From Pseudomonadota bacterium (lineage in GTDB: Bacteria > Pseudomonadota > Alphaproteobacteria > Micropepsales > Micropepsaceae), in the NCBI GenBank assembly GCA_016201105.1, contig JACQDN010000021.1, positions 24,092 to 88,091 of the forward strand: DNA of 64,000 nt, in the 5' to 3' direction. The notes under the pieces are model-generated. The model was not told the DNA's origin. It was given only the letters and a program-made list of their open reading frames with translations, and made no database searches. The first letter of the stretch is position 1, and every line of letters begins with the position of its first letter. Shown in pieces: positions 1 through 7,243 of this stretch. The translations under genes were made by a program, and so were the position numbers.

Positions 1-1
1 C

Positions 2-271
2 CCAAAGGGCGAAGGCGGACGTCTGGTGGCGGACGGCGCGACCCGGCTTGGCGGACGCATTCCCGTCAGCACCTCGGGCGGTCTTTTGCGCAAGGGCCAT
101 CCCATCGGCGCCACCGGTCTCGCCCAGGTGGTGGAGATCGCCGAACAGCTTCAGGGCCGGGCCGGCGCGCGTCAGGTGACGAACGCGAGGATTGGCCTCT
201 GCCACAACGGCGGCGGAAACATCGGCTCCGATGCCGCCGCCCAATGCGTCACCATTCTGACGAGCGGATAG
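2..271 (+). CDS. thiolase, C-terminal part (5' end outside window)
   Basis: Open frame entering from the left edge and ending at TAG 269-271. The visible 89 residues are the C-terminal domain of a thiolase-fold acyltransferase. They contain GHPIGATG, which carries the active-site histidine, and CHNGGGN, which carries the second catalytic cysteine in the glycine-rich loop. The HNGGGN ending resembles SCP2/non-decarboxylating lipid thiolases more than biosynthetic PhaA enzymes. It lies immediately before an acyl-CoA ligase gene, so it probably cleaves the CoA thioester made by that pathway. The nucleophile-cysteine half lies outside the window, so full activity cannot be judged. Confidence 0.85.
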   Translation, partial: PKGEGGRLVADGATRLGGRIPVSTSGGLLRKGHPIGATGLAQVVEIAEQLQGRAGARQVTNARIGLCHNGGGNIGSDAAAQCVTILTSG

Positions 272-276
272 GCGAT

Positions 277-2001
277 ATGGCGCGCGCGCTGAACGAGATG
301 GTTCTTGCCGATCTGATCGCCGCGCGGGCGCAATCCAGGCCCGATCTCGACGTGGTGACATTCGAGGGCGGCCCAACCGGTGTGGACGAAGTTCGCACCT
401 ACGCCGATCTGTGGGCCAACGCCAACCGGCTCGCCGCGGGACTGATCGCTCGGGGCATGAACTACGGCGATCGCTTCGCCATCCTCATGCGAAACCATCC
501 TGAGTTCATCGAACTGATGATCGCCGCGTCGCTGACCGGCTTGGTGTTCGTTCCGATCGATCCCAGAACGCGCGGCAGGAAGCTGGCCTACACGCTCAAC
601 CATTCGGGATGCCGCGGCGTGGTGTGCGCCGACTACACCTTGGCGCAGGTGGCCGAAGTGCGCGGCGAACTTGCGTCGCTGGACTGGATCTGGGTTCTGG
701 AGAGCCGCGACGAGCCGCACGCGATGGCAACTGCGGACATTGCGGCGGCGATCGATTTGAAGGACGTCCTCGCGCAGCCGCAGACTTGGGTCGACATGCG
801 ATTGCGCGATCCCGACGATCCGCTGCAGATCATCTACACCTCGGGCACGACCGGCGATCCCAAAGGCGTCGTGTTCGGCAATTCCCGTTACGGCGGCGCC
901 GCCATGCTCTCGGCGCTGCTTGGCATAAGTGCGGACGAGCGGCCTTATACTGGGCTCTCGCTCACGCATGGAAACGCCCAGCTGATGACACTGGCGTCCG
1001 CCTTGCGGGTGGGACAGCGCGCCGTGTTCAGCCGCAAGTTCACCAAGTCGCGCCTGTGGGACATCACGCGCAAATACGGATGCACCTTCTTCAATCTGCT
1101 GGGTGGCATGGCGACCGCCATCTACAGCGAGCCGGTCAAGCCCGACGACGCCGACAACCCGGTACGCTTCGTCCTCAGCGCCGGGATGCCTGCGGCCATC
1201 TGGGAGAATTTCGAGCGGCGCTTCGATCTGAAAGTGCTGGAGGCCTACGGCGCGATCGAGGGGGGCATGGCGTTCAAGCCGATCGGCGTCGGTCCGATCG
1301 GCAGCTTCGGCAAGCCGCCGGCCAATCTCGACATGAAGGTCGTGGACGAAGCCGGCAACGAATGCGCGCCGGGCGAACTCGGCGAACTGATCTGCCGCTC
1401 GGCGAACGGCGCCGCGTCGGTCGTTACCTATTTCAACAATCCGGCCGCATCGGATCGAAAGACCGTCGGCGGCTGGCTGCGCAGCGGCGATATCTGTCAT
1501 CGCGATGCCGAAGGCTGGCTGTTTTTCGACTATCGCAAGGGTGGCGGCATCCGGCGCAACGGCGACTTCGTCAATCCGGGCTTCGTCGAAGCCGCCCTGG
1601 CGGAGATCCCCCAGATCACCGACGTCTATGTCTACGGCATTCCCTCTTCGAACGGCGCGCCCGGCGAGAAGGAAGTCGTCGCCGCAATCGTGGTCGACCG
1701 GTCGAGCTTCGATCCCGACGTCATTTTCGCCGGCTGTCGGCAAAAGCTCGAAGCCAACTTCATTCCGAGCTTCCTTCAGGTCGTGGCCGAGATTCCCAAG
1801 ACCGCATCCGAGAAGCCGCAGGACCGCTTCCTGATCGAAGCGTTGCGCACCGATGGGGCGGAGATTTACGAAACTCGAAACGGCCAGGCGCGGCTTGTGG
1901 CACCGGCCACGTTCGGGGCGACGGAGCAAGCCCGCACAACTGGCGTGCCGTCGGCGCGGCCTCAGATGGTAAGCGCGGCGATGGTGATGAGCGGAGAGTG
2001 A
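277..2001 (+). CDS. AMP-binding acyl-CoA ligase, CaiC-like
   Basis: ANL-superfamily acid:CoA ligase of about 574 residues, which activates a carboxylic acid through an acyl-adenylate. The P-loop-like motif IIYTSGTTGDPKGV is near residue 185, followed by an AYGAIEG motif and the C-terminal hinge RSGDICHRDAEGWLFFDYRK. The tail KGGGIRRNGDFVNPGFVE and the overall layout resemble crotonobetaine/carnitine-CoA ligase (CaiC) and related short- or branched-acid ligases; the real substrate is unknown. I chose ATG 277, six bases after the thiolase stop; ATG 244 would add 11 residues inside the thiolase gene. It sits in a run with thiolase, nitroreductase and ferredoxin. The usual C-terminal catalytic lysine appears in TASEKPQDR. 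Confidence 0.85.
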   Translation: MARALNEMVLADLIAARAQSRPDLDVVTFEGGPTGVDEVRTYADLWANANRLAAGLIARGMNYGDRFAILMRNHPEFIELMIAASLTGLVFVPIDPRTRGRKLAYTLNHSGCRGVVCADYTLAQVAEVRGELASLDWIWVLESRDEPHAMATADIAAAIDLKDVLAQPQTWVDMRLRDPDDPLQIIYTSGTTGDPKGVVFGNSRYGGAAMLSALLGISADERPYTGLSLTHGNAQLMTLASALRVGQRAVFSRKFTKSRLWDITRKYGCTFFNLLGGMATAIYSEPVKPDDADNPVRFVLSAGMPAAIWENFERRFDLKVLEAYGAIEGGMAFKPIGVGPIGSFGKPPANLDMKVVDEAGNECAPGELGELICRSANGAASVVTYFNNPAASDRKTVGGWLRSGDICHRDAEGWLFFDYRKGGGIRRNGDFVNPGFVEAALAEIPQITDVYVYGIPSSNGAPGEKEVVAAIVVDRSSFDPDVIFAGCRQKLEANFIPSFLQVVAEIPKTASEKPQDRFLIEALRTDGAEIYETRNGQARLVAPATFGATEQARTTGVPSARPQMVSAAMVMSGE

Positions 2002-2003
2002 AG

Positions 2004-2819
2004 ATGAGCGACGTCCTTGAACTTGAAGACCTTGAAGATCTGGAGTGCGAACTGGAGGCAGCCGATGCCAAGGCAGGTCGGACCGCGCGCCGCCGCACCG
2101 CCATTCACGACATCGAGCCGGGCGCCGCATGGAACGACGTCGAGCACGCAATCTTGACCCGTCGCAGCATCCGCAAATTCAAGGGACGCCAGGTTCCGGC
2201 CCACATGATCCGCCGCATCCTGGAGATGGGCCGCTTCGCGCCCTCGCAAGGCAATTGTCAGCCCTGGTCGTTCGTCGTCGTGCGCGACAAAGCGATGATT
2301 GCGGAGATGGAGCAGTATTGTGTCGCGGTCTGCAAGAACATGACGGCGAGCGTCGACTACACCAACTACCCGCCGGGCAGTGAACAGCGCGCCGCCATCA
2401 TGGAAAATACGCAGAAGCTCAATCGCGCCAGCCCCAATTCTTTTCACCCGGTGCCGATGACGGCGATCAAGTCGATCGCCAACGGCAGGTTTGCCGTCTT
2501 CCACAAGGCGCCGACCGTGATCTTGATCCTGGTGGAAGAGCGCGGCGTCGGCGTTCCGGAGGTCGACATTGGCGTCACGGGCACCAACATCGTGCTCGCC
2601 GCGCAGAGCCTGGGACTGGGGACCTGCTGGGTCGGCTTTTCCAGACTGCTCAGCAGCAACGCCGCCCTGTTGGAGAAACTGGGCGTCGCCCCGCCGTTCG
2701 AGATCGCCGAGGCGATTTGCGTCGGTTATCCGATCGGCAATCCCACGCAGCAAACCGTGTCCCGTCAAACCCATCAGATCGTCTGGTGGGAAGGCGGAGA
2801 AAAACAGATTCTGTACTAG
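2004..2819 (+). CDS. nitroreductase-family flavoprotein with acidic N-terminal extension
   Basis: A 271-residue FMN nitroreductase-fold protein. The core begins near residue 45 with the FMN-binding sequence TRRSIRKFKG and continues with RFAPSQGNCQPW; the second FMN region contains AAQSLGLGTCWVGF. Residues 1-40 form an extra N-terminus with an acidic leucine repeat (LELEDLEDLECELE). ATG 2004 has a GGAGAG ribosome site and lies two bases after the ligase stop. A ferredoxin gene follows 11 bases later, suggesting that electrons reach the flavin from, or leave it to, an iron-sulfur carrier. The substrate may be an unsaturated acyl-CoA or aromatic compound, but this is inference. Confidence 0.85.
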   Translation: MSDVLELEDLEDLECELEAADAKAGRTARRRTAIHDIEPGAAWNDVEHAILTRRSIRKFKGRQVPAHMIRRILEMGRFAPSQGNCQPWSFVVVRDKAMIAEMEQYCVAVCKNMTASVDYTNYPPGSEQRAAIMENTQKLNRASPNSFHPVPMTAIKSIANGRFAVFHKAPTVILILVEERGVGVPEVDIGVTGTNIVLAAQSLGLGTCWVGFSRLLSSNAALLEKLGVAPPFEIAEAICVGYPIGNPTQQTVSRQTHQIVWWEGGEKQILY

Positions 2820-2830
2820 GAGAGCGCGCC

Positions 2831-3172
2831 ATGAACGACGCGATCGTGAAAAAGGCCGTCGTCGACGCCGACCATCTTCCCATCTGGGACGATCCTCGCG
2901 AGGCGATTTATCGCAAGGTGACCATCGACCTCGACAAGTGCGACGGCTGCAAGCTGTGCGTGGTGGTGTGCCCGGCCAATATCCTCGAACTCTTCGGCCC
3001 GAAGGACAATTTGAAAGCCCGCCTCAAGACCGACTTCACCGGCTGCATGAGTTGCAACAACTGCTACGCGGTGTGCGCGGGGCAGGGGATCTTCGCTACC
3101 GAGCCTTACGATTTCGCGGGCTACTACGAACAGAAGCGGATCAGCGAGTTCGCCTTCCCGCGAAATTTCTAA
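2831..3172 (+). CDS. ferredoxin, two [4Fe-4S] clusters
   Basis: Small (113 aa) soluble electron carrier. Two cluster motifs are visible: CDGCKLCVVVCP near residue 37 and CMSCNNCYAVC near residue 75. They are spaced as in bacterial 2[4Fe-4S] ferredoxins and the beta-type subunits that accept electrons from dehydrogenases. ATG 2831 follows an AGGAGAG ribosome site overlapping the nitroreductase stop, so the two proteins are probably made together. It is the last gene of this run; about 90 bases then lead to an FNR box. The physiological partner is most simply the neighbouring nitroreductase. Confidence 0.88.
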   Translation: MNDAIVKKAVVDADHLPIWDDPREAIYRKVTIDLDKCDGCKLCVVVCPANILELFGPKDNLKARLKTDFTGCMSCNNCYAVCAGQGIFATEPYDFAGYYEQKRISEFAFPRNF

Positions 3173-3263
3173 AACCGTAGCGGGAAGGCAATAAGGGCAT
3201 CGAAATCGATCTTTCGTCGGGTGAGTCATCTGCCCGTCCCACGGCAGCCCCCGATCACGAATA

Positions 3264-3277
3264 TTGATCCAGATCAA
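3264..3277 (+). promoter_or_regulatory. perfect FNR box upstream of the FNR-type gene
   Basis: TTGATCCAGATCAA matches the FNR/FnrL consensus TTGAT-N4-ATCAA at all ten defined positions. It is just upstream of, or overlapping, the beginning of the FNR-type regulator gene, so it probably mediates autoregulation. A TATAAC hexamer at 3330-3335 would give a start near 3342, placing the box centre at about -71.5, an allowed class I position. In that case translation would start downstream of ATG 3300, for example at TTG 3366. Confidence 0.7.
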
Positions 3278-3299
3278 GAATCCCAATGACGACGCGACA

Positions 3300-4094
3300 A
3301 TGTTCGCAGCGCGAGCCGCTTTCAAATCGTATAACTTCGCTTGCGTAGTTCGGTACGCAACCACTTTGACACACGCGACGAAAGCAGAGTCGAGCGCATC
3401 GCGCCCTAGGTTGGAGTGTGCGGCTTGTCCCGCGCGTGCGGTCAGCTTTTGCGATGGCGTGCCGAACTGCGATCTCGATGTTCTTGCGAACAGCCGACGG
3501 CTCGTTGTGTTCGAGCGCCGGCAGACAATTGCATGCGAGAACGAAGCGGCATCTGTCTTCTTCAATGTTGTGTCCGGGCTGGTGAAACTCTCTCGCGGGT
3601 CACAGGATGGCCGCACCCAGATTGTGGGTTTCCGCGGTCCGGGCGAGTTCTTCGCCGCAGCGGAAACCGGGCGCCTTACGGCGACGGTCGAGGCAGTCGG
3701 GCGTGTCGTACTTTGCAAATTCTCCGGGGCGCGGTTCAAACGTCTGATGCGGGTCTATCCGCAATTGTCGGCGCGCCTCTTCAGCATCAACCGTCGCCGG
3801 CTTGAAACTCTGGAAAATCAGCTTTTCCTTCTCGGGCGCATGACTGCCCGCGAAAAGGTGACAAACTTTCTTCTGCAGCACGGGTTCGACTCGATACCGG
3901 CAGGAGCGCCGCACGCACATTGCGTGCGCTTGCCCGTTACGCGTGCGGAAATTGCGGATTTTCTCGGATTGACGACGGAGACAGTTTCGCGCGTGCTGGC
4001 GAGTCTGGTACGCGAGCGCGTGATTACCGTCGGCAAATCCCGCGCCATCCATTTGATCGACGTGGAGCGCCTGCAGCGCGAATCCGGGCGCTGA
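3300..4094 (+). CDS. FNR-type oxygen-sensing transcriptional regulator (Crp/Fnr family)
   Basis: A 264-residue Crp/Fnr regulator. From ATG 3300, cysteines at residues 40, 43, 51 and 57 form the FnrL-like N-terminal pattern C-x2-C-x7-C. A further cysteine in RVVLCKF aligns with the fourth cluster ligand of E. coli FNR, so the protein should carry an oxygen-labile [4Fe-4S] cluster. The C-terminal helix-turn-helix has the recognition sequence TTETVSRVL, which reads TTGAT half-sites. A longer frame open to TTG 3264 is rejected because it starts inside the FNR box. TTG 3366 would give canonical FNR spacing and remains possible. nnrS follows 18 bases later, so low oxygen and nitric oxide response are likely linked. 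Confidence 0.88.
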   Translation: MFAARAAFKSYNFACVVRYATTLTHATKAESSASRPRLECAACPARAVSFCDGVPNCDLDVLANSRRLVVFERRQTIACENEAASVFFNVVSGLVKLSRGSQDGRTQIVGFRGPGEFFAAAETGRLTATVEAVGRVVLCKFSGARFKRLMRVYPQLSARLFSINRRRLETLENQLFLLGRMTAREKVTNFLLQHGFDSIPAGAPHAHCVRLPVTRAEIADFLGLTTETVSRVLASLVRERVITVGKSRAIHLIDVERLQRESGR

Positions 4095-4112
4095 CGGCAG
4101 GAGGAGCGGTCG

Positions 4113-5327
4113 ATGCAGTCCGGTGCCAGGGCAGGAACGTCCGCGCAAAGGCGCAAGTTCGAAGGGCCGGCGCTCTTTTCGTTCGGCTTCAGGCCGTTCT
4201 TCCTCGGTGCCGCCGCGTTTGCCGGAATCGCCGTTCCGGTATGGCTTGCAGTTTTCTCCGGCGCGATCCCTTCGGGCTCCTCGCAGTTGGACCCGCTCGC
4301 CTGGCACGCACATGAGATGATCTTCGGCTATCTCGCTGCCGTCGTGGCGGGATTTCTGCTGACCGCAATCCCAAACTGGACCGGGCGCCTTCCTATTATG
4401 GGACTGAGGCTTGCCGGTCTGTTCACGCTCTGGCTCGCCGGGCGCATCGCGATGGCGCTTGCGCTTGGCGGTGCGCTCTCTCCTCTCGCGGCAAAGCTTG
4501 CCGACGGCTTTTTTCTAGTCGTGCTGGCTGCGGCGTTGGCGCGCGAGATCGTCGTGGGACGCAATTGGCGCAATCTTCCCGTCGTCGGTCTGGTGAGTTT
4601 GATGGCAGCGGCCAATCTCATCATGCATTTCGCGGAAAACATCGGTCTCGATCGCATGTTCGCGGAAAGATTGGCACTTGGCGCCGCCGCAATGTTGATC
4701 GCGTTGATCGGCGGACGGGTTACGCCCAGCTTCACGCGCAATTGGCTCGCGGCGCGCGGCGAGAAACGTCTTCCGGAGCCGTTCCAAAACATGGACCGGG
4801 CGGCGCTCGCCGTTACGGCCGCCGGCATTCTGTTGTGGATCGTCTTACCCGATCAGTGGGTGACCGGGATCGTTCTACTTCTGGCAAGCCTCGCCAATGC
4901 CGTTCGATTGTCGCGTTGGCGTATGCTCGCAACCCTGAACGAACCGCTCGTGACGATCCTGCACGTGGGCTACGGCTGGCTGTGTTTTGCCCTTGGGCTG
5001 CTCGGCGCCTCGATCTTGTTTGCCGATTGGGTGCCGTTGGCTGCTGCGCTGCACGCGCTCACGGCCGGCGCCATCGGTACGATGACGCTCGCTATGATGA
5101 CGCGGGCCAGCCTTGGCCATACAGGATGGCCGCTCGCAAGCACTCTTGCGATCGACGCGATTTACATGTCGGTCAATGCGGGCGCGGTGTTGCGGGTCGC
5201 GGCGCCTTGGAGCGGTGACGCTTATCTCCCTGTGCTTGTCGCCGGCGGAGTGCTTTGGGCGGCCGCGTTTGCCGGTTTCGCGGCGGCATTCGCGCGTGCC
5301 CTGACAGCGCACGCCGTCCGTCCGTGA
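4113..5327 (+). CDS. nnrS: NnrS family multispan membrane protein
   Basis: A 404-residue haem-copper-associated membrane protein of the NnrS family, which protects iron-sulfur metabolism from nitrosative stress and often belongs to NNR/FNR regulons. Family hallmarks are visible: FSFGFRPFFLG near residue 24, WHAHEMIFGY near residue 64, TAIPNWTGR and TPSFTRNWL. The rest is strongly hydrophobic, consistent with about 12 membrane helices. It starts 18 bases after the FNR-type gene with an AGGAGG ribosome site, so it is probably in the same transcript. Its product acts in the inner membrane. Confidence 0.92.
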   Translation: MQSGARAGTSAQRRKFEGPALFSFGFRPFFLGAAAFAGIAVPVWLAVFSGAIPSGSSQLDPLAWHAHEMIFGYLAAVVAGFLLTAIPNWTGRLPIMGLRLAGLFTLWLAGRIAMALALGGALSPLAAKLADGFFLVVLAAALAREIVVGRNWRNLPVVGLVSLMAAANLIMHFAENIGLDRMFAERLALGAAAMLIALIGGRVTPSFTRNWLAARGEKRLPEPFQNMDRAALAVTAAGILLWIVLPDQWVTGIVLLLASLANAVRLSRWRMLATLNEPLVTILHVGYGWLCFALGLLGASILFADWVPLAAALHALTAGAIGTMTLAMMTRASLGHTGWPLASTLAIDAIYMSVNAGAVLRVAAPWSGDAYLPVLVAGGVLWAAAFAGFAAAFARALTAHAVRP

Positions 5328-5349
5328 CATAAGCGACTTTGATTGGTAG

Positions 5350-5381
5350 AAAAAAACTCCCGGGTGCAATGCATCCGGGAG
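5350..5381 (-). terminator. intrinsic terminator reading leftward
   Basis: On the minus strand an 11-bp stem (CTCCCGGATGC pairing with GCACCCGGGAG, one G-T pair) is followed at once by seven U residues (plus-strand A run 5350-5356). No protein gene on the minus strand ends here. On the plus strand the hairpin lacks a U tract, so it is not a normal nnrS terminator. It is the natural 3' end of the small RNA proposed below. Confidence 0.7.
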
Positions 5382-5421
5382 AAGGAGTCGAATACTCAAC
5401 GCCGGGGAGGCGAACGAGTAG
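5350..5421 (-). ncRNA. candidate FNR-activated small RNA
   Basis: Prediction only. On the minus strand, an FNR box centred at 5462.5 is followed by a TGTGAT -10-like hexamer (plus 5427-5432). This would place the transcript start near 5420-5421, so the box sits at about -41.5, the classical class II activation position. The roughly 72-nt transcript would contain CU-rich anti-Shine-Dalgarno-like stretches (GCCTCCCC, CTCCTTCTCCC) and end in a strong hairpin plus U7. No convincing short protein is encoded. By layout it recalls FnrS of enterobacteria, without claiming homology. It could act on mRNAs as oxygen falls. Confidence 0.42.
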
Positions 5422-5455
5422 CGCGCATCACAATTGAGTCCGGCATGGCATGACA

Positions 5456-5469
5456 TTGATCTGAATCAA
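5456..5469. promoter_or_regulatory. second perfect FNR box
   Basis: TTGATCTGAATCAA again matches TTGAT-N4-ATCAA exactly and is flanked by A and T, extending the symmetry. Rightward it lies about 104 bases before the predicted MFS promoter start, which is too far for standard activation. Leftward it sits at -41.5 of the proposed small RNA. The FNR-type regulator encoded 1.4 kb away is the obvious ligand. Confidence 0.7.
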
Positions 5470-5531
5470 TCTGCGGCAACGCCGGCGTGTCTGGTCGAGG
5501 GCGGTGCGGAGCACGGGCTGACAAATTGTCA

Positions 5532-5585
5532 TTGTCTGTTTCTTATCGGGCCAATAAGATGACGCATGCGTCATCTTTAAAGATG
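5532..5585 (+). promoter_or_regulatory. promoter with overlapping palindromic operator for the MFS gene
   Basis: A -35 TTGTCT (5532-5537) and -10 TAAGAT (5555-5560) are 17 bp apart. The -10 and the start site are covered by a perfect 22-bp palindrome (5556-5577, half-site AAGATGACGCA) that overlaps a second perfect 14-bp palindrome (5572-5585, CATCTTTAAAGATG). Thus three AAGATG half-sites alternate in orientation. This is the layout of a repressor operator, possibly for a TetR or MarR protein controlling efflux. No regulator gene is immediately adjacent. Confidence 0.6.
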
Positions 5586-5613
5586 CGCGAACCCAAAAGC
5601 CCGGGATTTGCCG

Positions 5614-7227
5614 ATGGGCGTGGCCGAATTTCCGCGAAGTGCAGATTGGAATGGGGCGCAAGGCATTGCCGCCGTGCCAATGCAGCTCTCGCAACCTCGC
5701 GGCGAATCCACATTGGGTTTTCGTATCGCGATCGTCTGCGTGATGCTCGGGACCTTCATGCAGACGCTCGACTCCACGATCGCGAACGTGGCCTTGCCCT
5801 ATATGCAAGGCGGTTTGCAGGCCTCACGCGATCAAGTCACGTGGATTTTGACCTCCTATATCGTCACGACTGCAGTGATGACGGCGCCCGTGGGGTGGTT
5901 GTCGATCCGCTTTGGGCGCAAGAACTATCTCGCAATCAGCCTGGCAGGCTTCACGCTTGCTTCGATGATGTGCGGCGCGGCGCAGACGCTTCAGGAAATG
6001 GTGCTGTTTCGCGCGCTGCAGGGCATGTTCGGCGCAGCGCTCTCGCCCTTGAGCCAATCCATCATCCTCGACAAATACCCGCTTCACCAGCGCGGAAGAA
6101 TCGTTGCGATCTGGGGCATTGTCGTGATGCTGGGTCCCATCATGGGGCCGACCTTGGGCGGCTTTCTCACCGATCACTATAGTTGGCGCTGGGTGTTCTA
6201 CGTCAACGTGCCGTTCGGGATTGCGGCGACGGCGGGCATTCTCATCTTCTTGCGCGACGAGGTGCGAATAACGGCTACGCGGTTTGACTGGTTGGGTTTC
6301 GTTTTCCTGGCGCTCGGCTTGGGAGCGCTGCAATTCCTGCTCGATCGCGGCGCCTCGAACAACTGGTTCGACTCCACAGAGACGATCGTAGAAGCAACGC
6401 TCGCGGGACTGGGCCTCTATCTGTTCCTTGTGCACATTCTGACGTCCAAGCTTCCGTTCATCCCGCGCTCGGTGTTTCGCGACCGGAACTATGTCTCCGC
6501 ACTTGGCGTGATGTTCTTCCTGGGCATCATTCTGCTCGCCACCTCCGCGTTGCTGCCGCCCTATCTCGAAAACCTGAGCGGCCATTCCGTTATGGACACC
6601 GGGCTGATGCTCGCGCCGCGGGGAATTGGCACCATGCTGGCCATGCCATTGGTAGGTCGCGCGGTCGCCAAGTGGGATATGCGCGTGCTGATGGGGTTGG
6701 GTGCCGTCATTCTTTTATGGTCGAGTTGGGAGATGACGCACTGGACACCCGACGTCAGCGCTTCGACGCTGGCCTGGACCACATTCTTCCAAGGCGTCGC
6801 GATGGCATTTGTATTCGTGCCCTGCAACGTAGCGGCTTTTGCCACCTTGCCCGATGAGAACCGCACCGATGGCGCCGCCGTCATGAATCTCGTGCGTAGC
6901 ATCGGTTCGGCGGTAGGCGTATCCGCCTCCACGACCGTGCTGATGACGAGCGCCCAGACCATGCATGCGCAGCTTGCCGAGCATGCGTCGGGCTTCAACC
7001 GCGCGCTTCTCACCAACGCGCCAGGCCTCGTCTTCAACCCCCATTCTGCATTCGGTTTGCGAAATCTCGACTTGTTCATCGAGCGCGGCGCGCAAGCCGC
7101 CGCCTATACCAACGTGTTCGTATTCATGCTCTATCTGTGTTTGCCCGTCCTTCTCATCATTCTCTTAATGCCAAAACCGGTTGCAGATGTTGAAACAGCT
7201 GCAAAATCGATTCATCCTGATTGCTGA
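5614..7227 (+). CDS. DHA2 (EmrB/QacA) family MFS efflux transporter
   Basis: A 537-residue, 14-helix major facilitator of the DHA2 family, inner-membrane proton-driven drug or metabolite efflux. Motifs seen: LDSTIANVALPYM (family motif D1) in helix 1, the loop 2-3 basic motif RFGRKN, and a helix-5 region GPIMGPTLGGFL (motif C of antiporters). The length fits EmrB. ATG 5614 lies about 47 bases after the predicted transcript start; ATG 5680 is a weaker alternative. There is no EmrA-like membrane-fusion partner beside it. The strong palindromic operator upstream suggests induction by a ligand. Confidence 0.88.
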   Translation: MGVAEFPRSADWNGAQGIAAVPMQLSQPRGESTLGFRIAIVCVMLGTFMQTLDSTIANVALPYMQGGLQASRDQVTWILTSYIVTTAVMTAPVGWLSIRFGRKNYLAISLAGFTLASMMCGAAQTLQEMVLFRALQGMFGAALSPLSQSIILDKYPLHQRGRIVAIWGIVVMLGPIMGPTLGGFLTDHYSWRWVFYVNVPFGIAATAGILIFLRDEVRITATRFDWLGFVFLALGLGALQFLLDRGASNNWFDSTETIVEATLAGLGLYLFLVHILTSKLPFIPRSVFRDRNYVSALGVMFFLGIILLATSALLPPYLENLSGHSVMDTGLMLAPRGIGTMLAMPLVGRAVAKWDMRVLMGLGAVILLWSSWEMTHWTPDVSASTLAWTTFFQGVAMAFVFVPCNVAAFATLPDENRTDGAAVMNLVRSIGSAVGVSASTTVLMTSAQTMHAQLAEHASGFNRALLTNAPGLVFNPHSAFGLRNLDLFIERGAQAAAYTNVFVFMLYLCLPVLLIILLMPKPVADVETAAKSIHPDC

Positions 7228-7243
7228 GGGTTCGATATTCGGA

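Noticed and set aside
172..2151. Long minus-strand open frame opposite the acyl-CoA ligase
   Set aside because: Arginine/alanine-rich translation without motifs; antisense shadow of a GC-rich gene. Similar long shadows at 8741-11041 and 55341-56552 were rejected for the same reason.
3240..3260. tRNA or other stable RNA genes in intergenic gaps
   Set aside because: No cloverleaf, TTCGANNC T-loop pattern or rRNA-like sequence was found in any gap of the window.
3264..3299. N-terminal extension of the FNR-type protein from TTG 3264
   Set aside because: The TTG is the first base triplet of a perfect FNR box; a regulatory site is a better explanation than coding sequence.
5428..5808. Minus-strand frame overlapping the MFS promoter
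   Set aside because: Low-complexity composition and no ribosome site; it crosses the clear palindromic operator and MFS coding region.
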